Shown here in pieces: positions 52,994 to 62,561 of a stretch of 64,000 bases of DNA. Source of the DNA: Roseovarius sp. SCSIO 43702 (GTDB lineage: Bacteria; Pseudomonadota; Alphaproteobacteria; Rhodobacterales; Rhodobacteraceae). A program made the position numbers and the translations under genes. Within the stretch, counting starts at the first letter, position 1; the number at the start of each line of letters is the position of its first letter. The notes under the pieces are model-generated. The model did no database searches, had not been told where the DNA came from, and was given only the letters and a program-made list of their open reading frames with translations. Where the stretch lies: NCBI RefSeq assembly GCF_019599045.1, contig NZ_CP080623.1, positions 456,501 to 520,500 of the forward strand. Direction: 5' to 3'.

Positions 52994-55756
52994 ATGTCCG
53001 ACACGATCACCTTCACGCTCGATGGCAAGAACGTCGAGGCCGCGGCGGGACAGACCATCTGGGAAGTGGCCAATGGCCGCGGTCTGGTCATCCCGCACCT
53101 GTGTCACAAGCCCGCGCCGGGCTATCGTCCCGATGGCAACTGCCGCGCCTGCATGGTCGAGGTCGAGGGCGAGCGCAATCTCGTGGCGTCCTGCATCCGC
53201 GAACCGCAGGAGGGCATGGTGGTGAGGACCGACACCGCCCGCGCCAGCTCGGCGCGCAAGATGGTGATCGAGATGCTGGCCGCCGATCAGCCCCCGCGCG
53301 ACGTCGCGCACGACAAGTCCGCGCATTTCTGGGACATGGCCGAGGCCGCGGGCGTCACCGAAAGCCGCTTTCCGAAGCTCGAGGAGGGGCGGATTCCGCT
53401 TCTCGACGACAGCCATGTCGCGATGAGCGTCAACCTCGACGCCTGCATCCAGTGCGGCCTGTGCGTGCGCGCCTGCCGCGAGGTGCAGGTCAACGACGTG
53501 ATCGGCATGGCGGGACGGGGGCATGATGCCTATCCGGTGTTCGACTTCGCCGACCCGATGGGAGCCTCCACCTGCGTCGCCTGCGGCGAATGCGTGCAGG
53601 CATGCCCCACCGGCGCGCTCATGCCCTCGACGGTGGTGGACGAGAACCAGGTGGGCGACCGGGCCGATTACGACCACGAGGTCGACAGCGTCTGTGCCTT
53701 CTGCGGCGTCGGTTGCCAGATCTCGCTCAAGGTCAAGGACAACAAGATCAAGTATGTCGAGGGCATCAACGGCCCCGCGAACGAAGGGCGGCTCTGCGTC
53801 AAGGGCCGCTTCGGTTTCGACTACATCCACCACCAGCACCGCCTGACCAAGCCGCTCGTCCGGCGCGACGATGCGCCCGCGAAGGGCCTCAACGTCAACC
53901 CCGACAACTGGACGGAATATTTCCGCGAGGCCGAGTGGGACGAGGCGCTCGACGTCGCCGCCAAGGGCCTCAAGGGCCGCGGCCGCGAGGTGGCGGGCTT
54001 CGGCTCGGCCAAGTGCACCAACGAGGAAGCCTATCTCTTCCAGCGGTTCATCCGAGAAGGTTTCCGCCACAACAACGTCGACCATTGCACGCGGCTCTGC
54101 CATGCCTCCTCGGTCGCCGCGCTCATCGAGAACGTCGGCAGCGGTGCCGTCACGGCGACCTTCAACGAGATCGAGAATGCCGACGTGGCCATCGTCATCG
54201 GCGCCAACCCGGTCGAGAACCACCCCGTCGCCGCCACCTATTTCAAGCAGTTCACCAAGCGCGGCGGCAAGCTCATCGTGATGGATCCGCGCGGCGTCGG
54301 CCTGCGCCGGTTCGCGACGCACATGCTGCAATTCCGCCCCGGCGCGGATGTCTCGATGCTCAACGCGATCATGCACACGATCGTCGAGGAGAAGCTCTAC
54401 GACAAGCAGTATATCGAGGCCTATACCGAGAATTGGGAGGCCGAGAAGGAGCACCTGAAGGACTTCTCGCCCGAGAGGATGCAGGACATCTGCGGCATCC
54501 CGGCCGAGACGCTGCGCGCCGTGGCCCGCGACTTCGCCACCGCGAAATCGGCCATCATCTTCTGGGGCATGGGGGTGAGCCAGCATATCCACGGCACCGA
54601 CAACTCGCGCTGCCTCATCAGCCTTGCGCTCATGTGCGGGCATGTGGGGCGTCCCGGCACCGGCCTGCACCCGCTCCGGGGGCAGAACAACGTGCAGGGG
54701 GCATCCGACGCGGGTCTCATCCCGATGTTTCTGCCCGACTACCAGAGCGTCACCGACGACAGCATCCGCAAGGCGTTCACCGATGTCTGGGGCTCCGAGG
54801 ATTTCAGCGCCGAGAAGGGCCTGACCGTGACCGAGATCGTGGACGCGATCCACGAGGGCGACATCAAGGCGATGTATATCCTGGGCGAGAACCCGGCCAT
54901 GTCCGACCCGGACGTGGAGCACGCCCGCGACGCGCTCGCCAAGCTCGATCACCTCGTCGTGCAGGACATCTTCCTGACCGAGACCGCGAACTATGCCGAC
55001 GTGATCCTGCCGGCCTCGACGCTATACGAGAAATCGGGCACCGTCTCGAACACCAACCGGCAGGTGCAGATGGTGCGCCCCGCCGTCACCCCTCCGGGAG
55101 ACGCGCGCGAGGATTGGTGGATCGAGACCGAGCTGGCCAAGCGCTGCGGCCTCGACTGGAGCTACACGCACCCCTCCGAGGTGTTCGCCGAGATGGCGCT
55201 CAACATGCCCTCGCTCGACAACATCACGTGGGAGCGGCTCGAGAAGACCGCCGTCACCTACCCGAGCCTCAGCCCCGACGACCCGGGCCAGGCGGTCGTG
55301 TTCGGCGACGGCTTCCCGCGCCCCGAGGGCCGGGCGAAATTCACGCCCGCGAGCATCATCGCGCCCGACGACACGCCCGATGCCGAGTATCCCATGGTGC
55401 TCATCACCGGGCGCCAGCTCGAACATTGGCACACCGGCTCCATGACACGCCGGTCGAAGGTGCTCGATGCGGTCGAGCCCGAGGCCAACTGCTCGATGCA
55501 CCCCTCGACCCTGCGCAAGCTCGGGGTCGAGCCGGGCGGCATGGTGCGCCTCACCACCAAGCGGGGCAGCATCGTGACCATGGCCCGCGTCGACCGCGCG
55601 GTCGCGCCCGACATGGTCTTCGTGCCCTTCGCCTACGTGGAGGCGGCGGCGAACATCCTGACCAACCCCGCCATCGACCCCTACGGCAAGATCCCCGAGT
55701 TCAAGTTCTCGGCGGTGAAGGTCGAGGCGGTAGAGGACCAGGTCGCGGCGGAATAG
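52994..55756 (+). CDS. fdhA: NAD-dependent formate dehydrogenase alpha subunit (Cys type)
   Basis: A 920-residue molybdenum or tungsten formate dehydrogenase catalytic subunit. The N-terminal 230 residues carry a [2Fe-2S] domain (CHKPAPGYRPDGNCRACMVE) and two [4Fe-4S] ferredoxin motifs (CIQCGLCVRACRE, CVACGECVQACP). The FeS/bis-MGD core starts at CAFCGVGC near 235. The active site reads HCTRLCHASS, that is a Cys rather than selenocysteine next to a His. It matches FDH1A/FdsA. The fused beta subunit it needs is at 11802-13487, and no fdhD or small FdsD gene adjoins. A TAGAAT box at about 52967 may be part of its promoter. AAGGAG stands seven bases before the ATG. Confidence 0.93.
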   Translation: MSDTITFTLDGKNVEAAAGQTIWEVANGRGLVIPHLCHKPAPGYRPDGNCRACMVEVEGERNLVASCIREPQEGMVVRTDTARASSARKMVIEMLAADQPPRDVAHDKSAHFWDMAEAAGVTESRFPKLEEGRIPLLDDSHVAMSVNLDACIQCGLCVRACREVQVNDVIGMAGRGHDAYPVFDFADPMGASTCVACGECVQACPTGALMPSTVVDENQVGDRADYDHEVDSVCAFCGVGCQISLKVKDNKIKYVEGINGPANEGRLCVKGRFGFDYIHHQHRLTKPLVRRDDAPAKGLNVNPDNWTEYFREAEWDEALDVAAKGLKGRGREVAGFGSAKCTNEEAYLFQRFIREGFRHNNVDHCTRLCHASSVAALIENVGSGAVTATFNEIENADVAIVIGANPVENHPVAATYFKQFTKRGGKLIVMDPRGVGLRRFATHMLQFRPGADVSMLNAIMHTIVEEKLYDKQYIEAYTENWEAEKEHLKDFSPERMQDICGIPAETLRAVARDFATAKSAIIFWGMGVSQHIHGTDNSRCLISLALMCGHVGRPGTGLHPLRGQNNVQGASDAGLIPMFLPDYQSVTDDSIRKAFTDVWGSEDFSAEKGLTVTEIVDAIHEGDIKAMYILGENPAMSDPDVEHARDALAKLDHLVVQDIFLTETANYADVILPASTLYEKSGTVSNTNRQVQMVRPAVTPPGDAREDWWIETELAKRCGLDWSYTHPSEVFAEMALNMPSLDNITWERLEKTAVTYPSLSPDDPGQAVVFGDGFPRPEGRAKFTPASIIAPDDTPDAEYPMVLITGRQLEHWHTGSMTRRSKVLDAVEPEANCSMHPSTLRKLGVEPGGMVRLTTKRGSIVTMARVDRAVAPDMVFVPFAYVEAAANILTNPAIDPYGKIPEFKFSAVKVEAVEDQVAAE

Positions 55757-55862
55757 CGGCTGTCACGGCTTCCCGGCGGGCGCGCGGTCATGGACCCGCG
55801 CCCGCTTTGCGTCTAGGGTCATGCCGCGCCCGCAAAGACAGGGCACGCGACCCCGAGGCAAG

Positions 55863-56582
55863 ATGGCGACCCGATCCAGCGCATCCTCCAAACCAGGCTT
55901 CACCCTGCGGCAGGTCTTCCGGTGGCTGCGCCGCTGGAGCCTCTGGCTCGTCGCGGTGGCCTTTCTCGTGGCTTGCGGCACGCTCGCGGTCCACGCCTTC
56001 GTCCAGCCACCCGTGACGCTTTTCATGAAGCAGGAGCGGCACCGCCTCGGGAGCATTCGTCACGACTGGGTGCCGGTCGAGCAGATCGCGCCCGTCATGC
56101 TGCGCGCCGTGGTCGCGGCCGAGGATGCGAATTACTGCCGCCACTGGGGCTTTGACATGGGCGCCATCCGCGACGTGATCGAAAGCGGCGAGGATCGCGG
56201 CGCCTCGACCCTCAGCCAGCAGACGGTCAAGAACGTCTATCTCTGGCATGGCCGCTCATGGCTTCGCAAGGCGCTCGAGGCGGCCATGACCCCGCTGATG
56301 GAGGCGCTCTGGTCCAAGCGGCGCATCCTCGAGGTCTATCTCAACCTCGTCGAGTTCGACGAGGGCGTCTTCGGCATCGAGGCCGCCGCGCAGCACTATT
56401 TCGGCCATTCCGCAGCCGAGCTGAGCGCGGTTCAGTCCGCCCGGCTCGCGGCGCTCCTGCCATCGCCCAAGACCCGCTCGGCCAGCCACCCCAGCCCGCG
56501 CCTGCGCAAGCGCGCGGCGGCCATCATGGACGGGGCGGCCACCATCCGCCGCGACGGCCGCGCCGCCTGTTTCGAGGATTGA
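55863..56582 (+). CDS. mtgA: Monofunctional peptidoglycan transglycosylase
   Basis: A 239-residue (from ATG 55863) glycosyltransferase 51 protein that polymerises lipid II glycan strands. One N-terminal membrane helix (about 26-47) anchors it. The GT51 motifs are present: AVVAAEDANYCRHWGFD (catalytic Glu) near 85, GASTLSQQTVKNVYLW near 110 and RRILEVYLNLVEFDEGVFGIEAAAQHYF near 150. ATG 55821 would add 14 residues; both starts have a modest ribosome site. It is 106 bases after fdhA. Confidence 0.9.
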   Translation: MATRSSASSKPGFTLRQVFRWLRRWSLWLVAVAFLVACGTLAVHAFVQPPVTLFMKQERHRLGSIRHDWVPVEQIAPVMLRAVVAAEDANYCRHWGFDMGAIRDVIESGEDRGASTLSQQTVKNVYLWHGRSWLRKALEAAMTPLMEALWSKRRILEVYLNLVEFDEGVFGIEAAAQHYFGHSAAELSAVQSARLAALLPSPKTRSASHPSPRLRKRAAAIMDGAATIRRDGRAACFED

Positions 56583-56641
56583 AAACGTCCGTCCAACCGG
56601 GCATTGAGAAACGACACGCAATATCGGACATCCGCCCGACC

Positions 56642-57307
56642 ATGGCCAAGCTCTATCACGTCCCGCTTTCCCCCTTCTGCCGCAAGGTCCGTCTGAGCCT
56701 TGCCGAAAAGAAGATCGACTGCGAACTCATCGAGGAACGCTACTGGGAGCCGAGCCCCGATTTCCTGCGCCGCAACCCGGCCGGCAAGGTGCCCGTGCTG
56801 CGCATCGACGGACGCTCCATGCCCGAAAGCGCGGCGATCTGCGAGTATCTCGAGGAGAAGTATCCCGAGCCGCCACTCCTGCCGAAAAGCGCCGATGCGC
56901 GGTACGAGGTCCGTAGGCTCGTCGCGTGGTTCGACGACAAGTTCCACCGCGAGGTCACGTCCAAGCTGCTCTACGAGCGGGTGAACAAAAAGGTGATGGG
57001 CCTGGGCTTCCCCGACAGCACGAATGTCAAGGCGGGCGCCAAGGCGATCAAGTTCCACCTCGATTACATGGCATGGCTTCTCGATCACCGCCGCTGGCTC
57101 GCCGGCGACGTGATGACGCTCGCCGATTTCGCCGCCGCCGCGCATCTCAGCGCGCTCGACTACATATCCGACGTGGACTGGAACCGCAGCGACACGGTCA
57201 AGGACTGGTATGCCAAGATCAAGTCGCGCCCCGCCTTCCGCCGCATCCTCGCCGACCAGGTGCCCGGTTTCCCGCCACCTGCCCATTATGCCAATCTCGA
57301 TTTCTGA
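56642..57307 (+). CDS. Glutathione S-transferase family protein
   Basis: A 221-residue GST with the usual thioredoxin-like half (LYHVPLSPFCRKVRLSL, with Ser/Cys at about 9-12; NPAGKVPVLRIDGRSMPESAAICEYL near 45-75) and a helical half (FDDKFHREVTSKLLYERVN near 100). The CRKV pattern resembles the zeta/omega-type GSTs with a Cys. Substrate unknown. It converges with the creatinase gene across 60 bases without a clear terminator. Confidence 0.82.
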   Translation: MAKLYHVPLSPFCRKVRLSLAEKKIDCELIEERYWEPSPDFLRRNPAGKVPVLRIDGRSMPESAAICEYLEEKYPEPPLLPKSADARYEVRRLVAWFDDKFHREVTSKLLYERVNKKVMGLGFPDSTNVKAGAKAIKFHLDYMAWLLDHRRWLAGDVMTLADFAAAAHLSALDYISDVDWNRSDTVKDWYAKIKSRPAFRRILADQVPGFPPPAHYANLDF

Positions 57308-57367
57308 GGCCGCCGCGGGGCCATCGCGGACCCGTCCTCCCACGACCGGACCGGCGCGGAACGCACG

Positions 57368-58582
57368 TCAGTTCGTGATGATGTTGTGTTCCGGCCCGAA
57401 GGGGAAGCCCGTGATGTTCTCGGAGCCATCCTCGCCGATGACCATAATGTCATGTTCCCGGTAGCCGCCGGCACCGGGGGTGCCCTCGGGTATCATGAGC
57501 ATGGGCTCCATCGAAACGACCATGCCCGGCTCCAGCACCGTTTCGATGTCCTCGCGCAGTTCGACACCCGCTTCCCGGCCGTAGTAATGGCTCAGGACAC
57601 CGAAACTGTGACCGTAGCCGAACGAGCGATATTTCAGCAGGTCCCAGTCGCGATACATCTCGTTGAGCTCGATCGCGATATCCATGCAGCGGGCGCCCGG
57701 CCTGAGCAGTTCGAGACCGCGTTCGTGGACCTTCACGTTCTTCTCCCAGATATCGAGGCTGGCATCATCCACGTGATCGCAGAACAGCGTCCTCTCGAGC
57801 GCGGTGTAATAGCCGAAGATCATCGGGAAGGTGTTGAGGCTCAGGATATCGCCCGGTTGCACGACGCGGTTCGTCACCGGGTTATGCGCCCCGTCCGTGT
57901 TGATGCCGGACTGGAACCACGTCCAGGTGTCCATCAGCTCGACGAAGGGGAAGGATTTCGCGATCTCGCGGATCATCGCGTTGGTGCCTGCGATGGCGAC
58001 CTCGTGCTCGGGCACCCCGGCCTTGACGGCCTTCACGACGGCCTCACCGCCCAGGTCGGCGATGCGCGCGCCTTCCCGGATCAGCTTGATTTCCTCGTCG
58101 GACTTGATCGTGCGCATCCACATTGACGGCTGACCCACGTCCACGAATTCGACCTCGGGCAGGGCATCGCGCAACGTCCGCCGGTCCTCGAGCGAAACAT
58201 GGTCGAACTCGATTCCGACACGCCGGGCGCCGCCCGTCAACTGTTGGACGGCACGATGGAAATTGTCGCGGCGCCAGTCGGTATAGGTGATGTTGTTGCC
58301 GAAGCAGCGGCGCCAGGGCTGACCGCCATCGATGCCCGCAGAGATGGTGGTGGCGCTGTCCCGGTCGATGACCATGCCATATTTCCGGCCGAAATGGCAG
58401 TAGAGCCAGCCACTGTAGTAATTGATGCAGTGACAGGACGTGAAGAGCGATGCATCGACATCGTTCTTTTCCATCCAGCTCCGCAGCTGGTTCTGGCGAC
58501 GCGCCATTTCGGTTTCGGAGAACGGGGAGTATTCCTTTTCACCATTATGCCATTCCATAACGTGAAGCATGTCGTCCAACAT
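57368..58582 (-). CDS. Creatinase (creatine amidinohydrolase)
   Basis: A 404-residue enzyme that splits creatine into sarcosine and urea. It belongs to the M24 pita-bread fold, but is a hydrolase without metal. It matches Pseudomonas creatinase along its whole length: SCHCINYYSGWLYCHFGR near 49, IDGGQPWRR near 84, MDTWTWFQSGINTDGAHNPVT near 220 with the catalytic His, and SMEPMLMIPEGTPGAGGYREHDIMV near 355 with the key Glu. Metal-dependent Xaa-Pro peptidases lack these segments. It points away from the LysR gene and completes the route from creatinine. Confidence 0.93.
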   Translation of the reverse strand: MLDDMLHVMEWHNGEKEYSPFSETEMARRQNQLRSWMEKNDVDASLFTSCHCINYYSGWLYCHFGRKYGMVIDRDSATTISAGIDGGQPWRRCFGNNITYTDWRRDNFHRAVQQLTGGARRVGIEFDHVSLEDRRTLRDALPEVEFVDVGQPSMWMRTIKSDEEIKLIREGARIADLGGEAVVKAVKAGVPEHEVAIAGTNAMIREIAKSFPFVELMDTWTWFQSGINTDGAHNPVTNRVVQPGDILSLNTFPMIFGYYTALERTLFCDHVDDASLDIWEKNVKVHERGLELLRPGARCMDIAIELNEMYRDWDLLKYRSFGYGHSFGVLSHYYGREAGVELREDIETVLEPGMVVSMEPMLMIPEGTPGAGGYREHDIMVIGEDGSENITGFPFGPEHNIITN

Positions 58583-58642
58583 GGGAATTTCTCTCTGCCG
58601 GTGCTTGATCGTTCAGGGGTAGCAGCGAGGTGTCCGTAAGAG

Positions 58643-58674
58643 AAATTAATTGAAGTGATTTATGGATAAGGGAT
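58643..58674 (-). promoter_or_regulatory. Bipartite operator-like element upstream of creatinase
   Basis: On the minus strand ATCCCTTAT (58674-58666), an 18-base gap and AATTT (58647-58643), 60 bases before the creatinase ATG. The gap shares seven further bases with the creatininase copy and holds an AT-N11-AT pattern typical of LysR sites. Confidence 0.48.
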
Positions 58675-58692
58675 ACAAATCCTGACCGGCCG

Positions 58693-59589
58693 CTACCCCC
58701 TCGGCGTGAGCGTGGGGGAGCGGAAGGCCCTCACCCCCTGGGTGATCTGTTCGATCAGCTTGAGGGCCGCATCCGACATCTTGATATGCTTGTAGAACAG
58801 CCCGACATGGACATGCGGTAGCTTCGGAAAGCCGTCCTTCGGTGTAAGCACGCGCATTCCCGGCAACAGGGTTTTCTTGGTGAGGGCCGTCACCCCCATC
58901 CCGTCGAGGACCGCGTGCTGCAAGGCGGAGATCCCCGGCGTTTCGAAGGACACGTGCCAGTCCCGGCCCTCGGCGTTCAGCGCGTCGATCATCCGTTTGC
59001 GGTAAAAGCAGCCGTCGGGGTGGGCGATGATCTTGACCGGGCCATCGGGATCGATCCGGTGATCGCGTCCGCAGGCCCAGACCGGATGCTCGGACCAGTA
59101 GAGCGCGACATGCGGGGCGGGCATCACGTCGGTGATGGCGATCACCATGTCGAGGTCGTCCACATGCAGCGCACTCAGCAGATCGAGGCTTCGGTTGCAG
59201 CGGATATCCAGCAGAACCTGTGGATTGGCCTGCGCAAAGGCGGCGATGATGCTCTGGAAATACTCGATCGAGTAGTCGATCGGCAGGCCGATCCGCAAGG
59301 TACCCAGCAGCTTCGCGCGCTGCAGGTTGGCAATGGCGCGATCGTTCAGCCGCAGGATCTCCCTGGCATATCCCAGCAGCATCTCCCCGTCCGCCGTCAG
59401 TTCGATCTTCTTGCCGCGATGAGACAGGAGCTGGACGCCGGTCAATTGCTCGAGGCGTTTGACCTGGAGCGATATGGCGGGCTGCGTCCGTCCGAGCGCC
59501 GCACCCGTCTCGGTGAAATTCCGCAGGTCGACCACGGTTACGAAGGTCCGCAAAAGGTCAGTCTGGAGGTTCGTGAAACGACGCATCAT
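58693..59589 (-). CDS. LysR-family transcription regulator
   Basis: A 298-residue LysR-type regulator. The winged helix-turn-helix FTETGAALGRTQPAISLQVKRLEQLTG is near residues 24-50, followed by the linker helix and the periplasmic-protein-like ligand domain from about residue 92. It sits between the two halves of the creatinine cluster and probably senses creatinine, creatine or sarcosine. The element shared by both promoter regions is its likely binding site. It is divergent from the creatininase gene. Confidence 0.88.
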   Translation of the reverse strand: MMRRFTNLQTDLLRTFVTVVDLRNFTETGAALGRTQPAISLQVKRLEQLTGVQLLSHRGKKIELTADGEMLLGYAREILRLNDRAIANLQRAKLLGTLRIGLPIDYSIEYFQSIIAAFAQANPQVLLDIRCNRSLDLLSALHVDDLDMVIAITDVMPAPHVALYWSEHPVWACGRDHRIDPDGPVKIIAHPDGCFYRKRMIDALNAEGRDWHVSFETPGISALQHAVLDGMGVTALTKKTLLPGMRVLTPKDGFPKLPHVHVGLFYKHIKMSDAALKLIEQITQGVRAFRSPTLTPRG

Positions 59590-59593
59590 TAAG

Positions 59594-59625
59594 ATCCCTT
59601 ATGGGAGCATTGCTACTATGAATTT
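59594..59625 (+). promoter_or_regulatory. Bipartite operator-like element upstream of creatininase
   Basis: ATCCCTTAT (59594-59602), an 18-base gap and AATTT (59621-59625), 55 bases before the creatininase ATG. It contains ATTGCTACTATGAAT (59609-59623), a T-N11-A LysR box. It matches the creatinase-side element in order, orientation and spacing. Confidence 0.48.
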
Positions 59626-59680
59626 TACGCATGGCACAAGCCGCCCTAGGCTTCGGGAATCGTGATGGGGAGTGAATCTC

Positions 59681-60481
59681 ATGCTTGGAAGCACCGTTTT
59701 TGCCGCGGAAATGGCTTGGCCTGACTATCAGGGGCGGGTGAAGGACGGCGATGTGCCGATTCTCATCCCGCTCGGCTCGATGGAGCAGCATGGCCACCAT
59801 ATGCCGATGCATGTCGACGTGCTGCTCCCGACGGAATTCGCCCGGCGGGCAGCGGAGCGGACGGGCGCCCTCGTCGCGCCGCCCTTCACCTATGGCTACA
59901 AGTCGCACCAGAAATCCGGCGGCGGCAATTTCTTTCCCGGCACGACCAGCCTCGACGGGGCGAGCCTCGTCAACGCGCTCAAGGACGTGGTCAAGGAATT
60001 CGTGCGCCATGGCGTGCGCAACATCTGCATCGTCAACGGCCATTTCGAGAACTCGTGGTTCATCACCGAGGGCATCGACCTGGCGCTGCGCGAATTGAAC
60101 TGGGCCGGGATTGACGACGTGAAGGTCATGGTTCTGTCCTACTGGGATTTCGTCGACCAGGCGTCGATCGAGAAGCTTTATCCCAACGGCTTCCTGGGCT
60201 GGGACATCGAACATGGCGGCGTGCTGGAGACGTCGCTGATGCTGCGCCTGCACCCCGATCTCGTCTCGCTGAAGGACGCGGTCGAACATGCGCCCGCGAC
60301 TTTCCCGCCCTACGACATCTATCCGGCCAAGCCCGACTGGACCCCCGCCAGCGGAACGCTGTCCTCACCGAAGGAGGCCACGGCCGAGAAGGGGGATATC
60401 TTGCTCGATGTCTGCACGAAGGGCATCGTCGACGCGATCAACGCGGAATTCGCACCCAGAGGGGCACTGGCCGCGCAATGA
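59681..60481 (+). CDS. Creatininase (creatinine amidohydrolase)
   Basis: A 266-residue metal-dependent hydrolase that opens creatinine to creatine. It matches Pseudomonas creatininase: PLGSMEQHGHHMPMHVDVLLP near residue 33 holds the Glu, His and Asp metal ligands; GYKSHQKSGGGN near 70, NGHFENSWF near 122 and GWDIEHGGVLETSLM near 173 hold others. ATG 59681 was chosen since GGGGAG lies eight bases upstream; GTG 59672 would overlap that site. It heads the plus-strand operon with the ABC importer. Confidence 0.93.
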   Translation: MLGSTVFAAEMAWPDYQGRVKDGDVPILIPLGSMEQHGHHMPMHVDVLLPTEFARRAAERTGALVAPPFTYGYKSHQKSGGGNFFPGTTSLDGASLVNALKDVVKEFVRHGVRNICIVNGHFENSWFITEGIDLALRELNWAGIDDVKVMVLSYWDFVDQASIEKLYPNGFLGWDIEHGGVLETSLMLRLHPDLVSLKDAVEHAPATFPPYDIYPAKPDWTPASGTLSSPKEATAEKGDILLDVCTKGIVDAINAEFAPRGALAAQ

Positions 60482-60530
60482 TGCGCCCGGGAACCAAAAA
60501 AAACGACTGCCTTCCAACAAGGAGAGAAAA

Positions 60531-61649
60531 ATGGCTGACACATTGATCCGACCCACGCGGCGCAAGCTGCTGACCATGACGGCCGGTGCCGCGCTGGCGA
60601 CACCGTTCCTGTCGATCCGCGCCTCGGCGCAGACCGTGAACCTGTCGATGCTGGCGTGGTACGGCCACGCCGAACCCGATATCGTCGGCGAGTTCGAAGA
60701 GGCCAACAACGTCAAGTTCACGCCGAAATACTACACCGGCGGAGACAACATGCTGGGCCTCATCGCGCAGTCGCCTCCCGGCACCTACGACGTCATCCTG
60801 TCGGACGGCGAATATGTCCAGCAGCTGAACGCCGCGGGCTATATCCAGGAACTGGACCCGGCGGATTACCCGTTCGACGACTTCTTCCCCGAGTTTCAGA
60901 AGTTCCCCGGCCACTGGAGCGACGACAAGCTCTACTCGGTCATCACGCGTTTCGGGTTCCTCGGTGTCGCCTACAACACCGACGCCTTCACCGAAGAAGA
61001 GGCGTCGACCTACGGCATCTACGCGGACGAGCGCGCGACCGGCAAGCTGGGCCATTTCGACTGGCATCTGCCCAACCTCGGCCAGATGAGCCTCTGGAAC
61101 GGCAACCCGTCGCCCTACGACATCGATTCGGCCGCGTGGCAAGCGGTGCAGGACAAGACGATGGGTCTGCGTCCGCAGGTCGGCGGCTTCTTCGACTACG
61201 GCGGCACGTTCTCGTCGCTCAAGAGCGGGCAGATGACCCTCTTTGCCGGTATCGGCGACTGGATCACCGGTGTTCTCGAGAAGAACGGCGCCCCTGTGCG
61301 CAGCGTCATCCCGCAGGAAGGCGGCCTGCAATGGACCGAGTCCTTCTCGATCGGCAAGGGCACGCAGAACTACGAGATGGCGAAGAAGTGGATCCAGTAC
61401 ATCACTTCGCCCGAGGGTCAGGCCAAATCGGCCGACATGGCCGCCTATCCCGCCCTCATCCCCAGCAAGGCCGGCTGGAAGGTCCTGAACGAGACCAACC
61501 CCGAAGAGGCCAAGCGTCAGAACATGGTGCTGGACGAGCGCAACGTGATGGACATGATCCGCGAGGGCCAGATCCAGTTCCGGCAACTGCCGGTGCAACA
61601 GGATCTTGGCGAGTGGAACGATTTCTGGTCCGACTACAAGGCGTCCTGA
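60531..61649 (+). CDS. ABC transporter substrate-binding protein (PotD-like)
   Basis: A 372-residue periplasmic protein with a Tat-type signal (PTRRKLLTMTAG) cleaved near ASAQ at residue 35. The mature part begins VNLSMLAWYGHAEP and resembles spermidine/putrescine-type binders. Its position right after the creatininase gene makes creatinine or creatine the likely ligand. AAGGAG stands before the ATG. It is the first of four importer genes. Confidence 0.87.
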   Translation: MADTLIRPTRRKLLTMTAGAALATPFLSIRASAQTVNLSMLAWYGHAEPDIVGEFEEANNVKFTPKYYTGGDNMLGLIAQSPPGTYDVILSDGEYVQQLNAAGYIQELDPADYPFDDFFPEFQKFPGHWSDDKLYSVITRFGFLGVAYNTDAFTEEEASTYGIYADERATGKLGHFDWHLPNLGQMSLWNGNPSPYDIDSAAWQAVQDKTMGLRPQVGGFFDYGGTFSSLKSGQMTLFAGIGDWITGVLEKNGAPVRSVIPQEGGLQWTESFSIGKGTQNYEMAKKWIQYITSPEGQAKSADMAAYPALIPSKAGWKVLNETNPEEAKRQNMVLDERNVMDMIREGQIQFRQLPVQQDLGEWNDFWSDYKAS

Positions 61650-61715
61650 GCCTGAATTCCGCCGGGGCCCGCACATGGGCCCCGGCACATCACCGTCCTC
61701 TCACCCGGAAGATCC

Positions 61716-62561
61716 ATGAGCAAACGCCCGAGCCTATTCTCGCTTGTCCTGGCACTGCCGCTGCTGATCTGGCAGCTGGCGTTTTTCCTGTTCCCGCTGG
61801 TCTTCCTGGTCGCGATCAGCTTCTGGACCGTCAAGATGTTCCAGATGCAGCCGGATCTCAGCTTTGACAACTGGCACCGGATCCTGACCCGAAGCGTGTT
61901 CTGGGACGCCTACCTCCAGACCACCATCCTGGCCACCTCCGCCGCCGTGCTGACCAGCGTGATCGCCTTCCCGGCCTCTTACGCCATCTCCTTCAAGATG
62001 AGCGAGACGGCGAAGCGCTGGCTGATCTTCGTGCTGATCATTCCCTTCTTCACCAGCTACCTGGTGCGTGTCTATTCGTGGCAGGTGTTCCTCACCGATG
62101 CGGGCATCATCAACTCGGCGCTCGCCTATGTCGGGCTCGGTCCCTTCCCGATGCTGAACAACAATTTCGGCACCCTCGTGGGGATGGTCACGCTCTGCCT
62201 GCCGCTGGTGATCCTGTTGCAGACCTTCAGCCTGAATTTCGTGAACCGCGACCTGATCGAGGCGGCTCACAACCTGCGCTGCGGGCGGGTGCGGACGGTT
62301 TTCGCGGTCATCGTGCCTTCGGCCAGGGTGGGCCTCGTCATCGCGGCGCTGTTCGCCTTCATCCTGTCGTTCGGCGATTTCGTCAGCCCGCTCTATCTCG
62401 GGGGCGGCAACCCGCCGACGCTGTCTATCATGATCACCGACATCACCAAGTCCGGGCAGCAATGGCCGCGCGCCGCCGTGGTCGCGGTGACGATGATCGT
62501 CACGCTGATGACCGTCGCGCTCGCCGCCGTCACCTACGCCTACAAGGAGCGTGGCAAGTAA
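61716..62561 (+). CDS. ABC transporter permease (PotB-like)
   Basis: A 281-residue inner-membrane permease with six helices. The cytoplasmic EAA-type loop is DLIEAAHNLRCGRVRTVFAVIVPSA near residue 185. The stop shares one base with the next start (TAATG). It pairs with the following permease. Confidence 0.87.
   Translation: MSKRPSLFSLVLALPLLIWQLAFFLFPLVFLVAISFWTVKMFQMQPDLSFDNWHRILTRSVFWDAYLQTTILATSAAVLTSVIAFPASYAISFKMSETAKRWLIFVLIIPFFTSYLVRVYSWQVFLTDAGIINSALAYVGLGPFPMLNNNFGTLVGMVTLCLPLVILLQTFSLNFVNRDLIEAAHNLRCGRVRTVFAVIVPSARVGLVIAALFAFILSFGDFVSPLYLGGGNPPTLSIMITDITKSGQQWPRAAVVAVTMIVTLMTVALAAVTYAYKERGK

Noticed and set aside
52649..54952. A 767-codon minus-strand open frame opposite fdhA
   Set aside because: fdhA has every cofactor motif in its frame; the antisense product is an unstructured His/Asp/Val-rich string.
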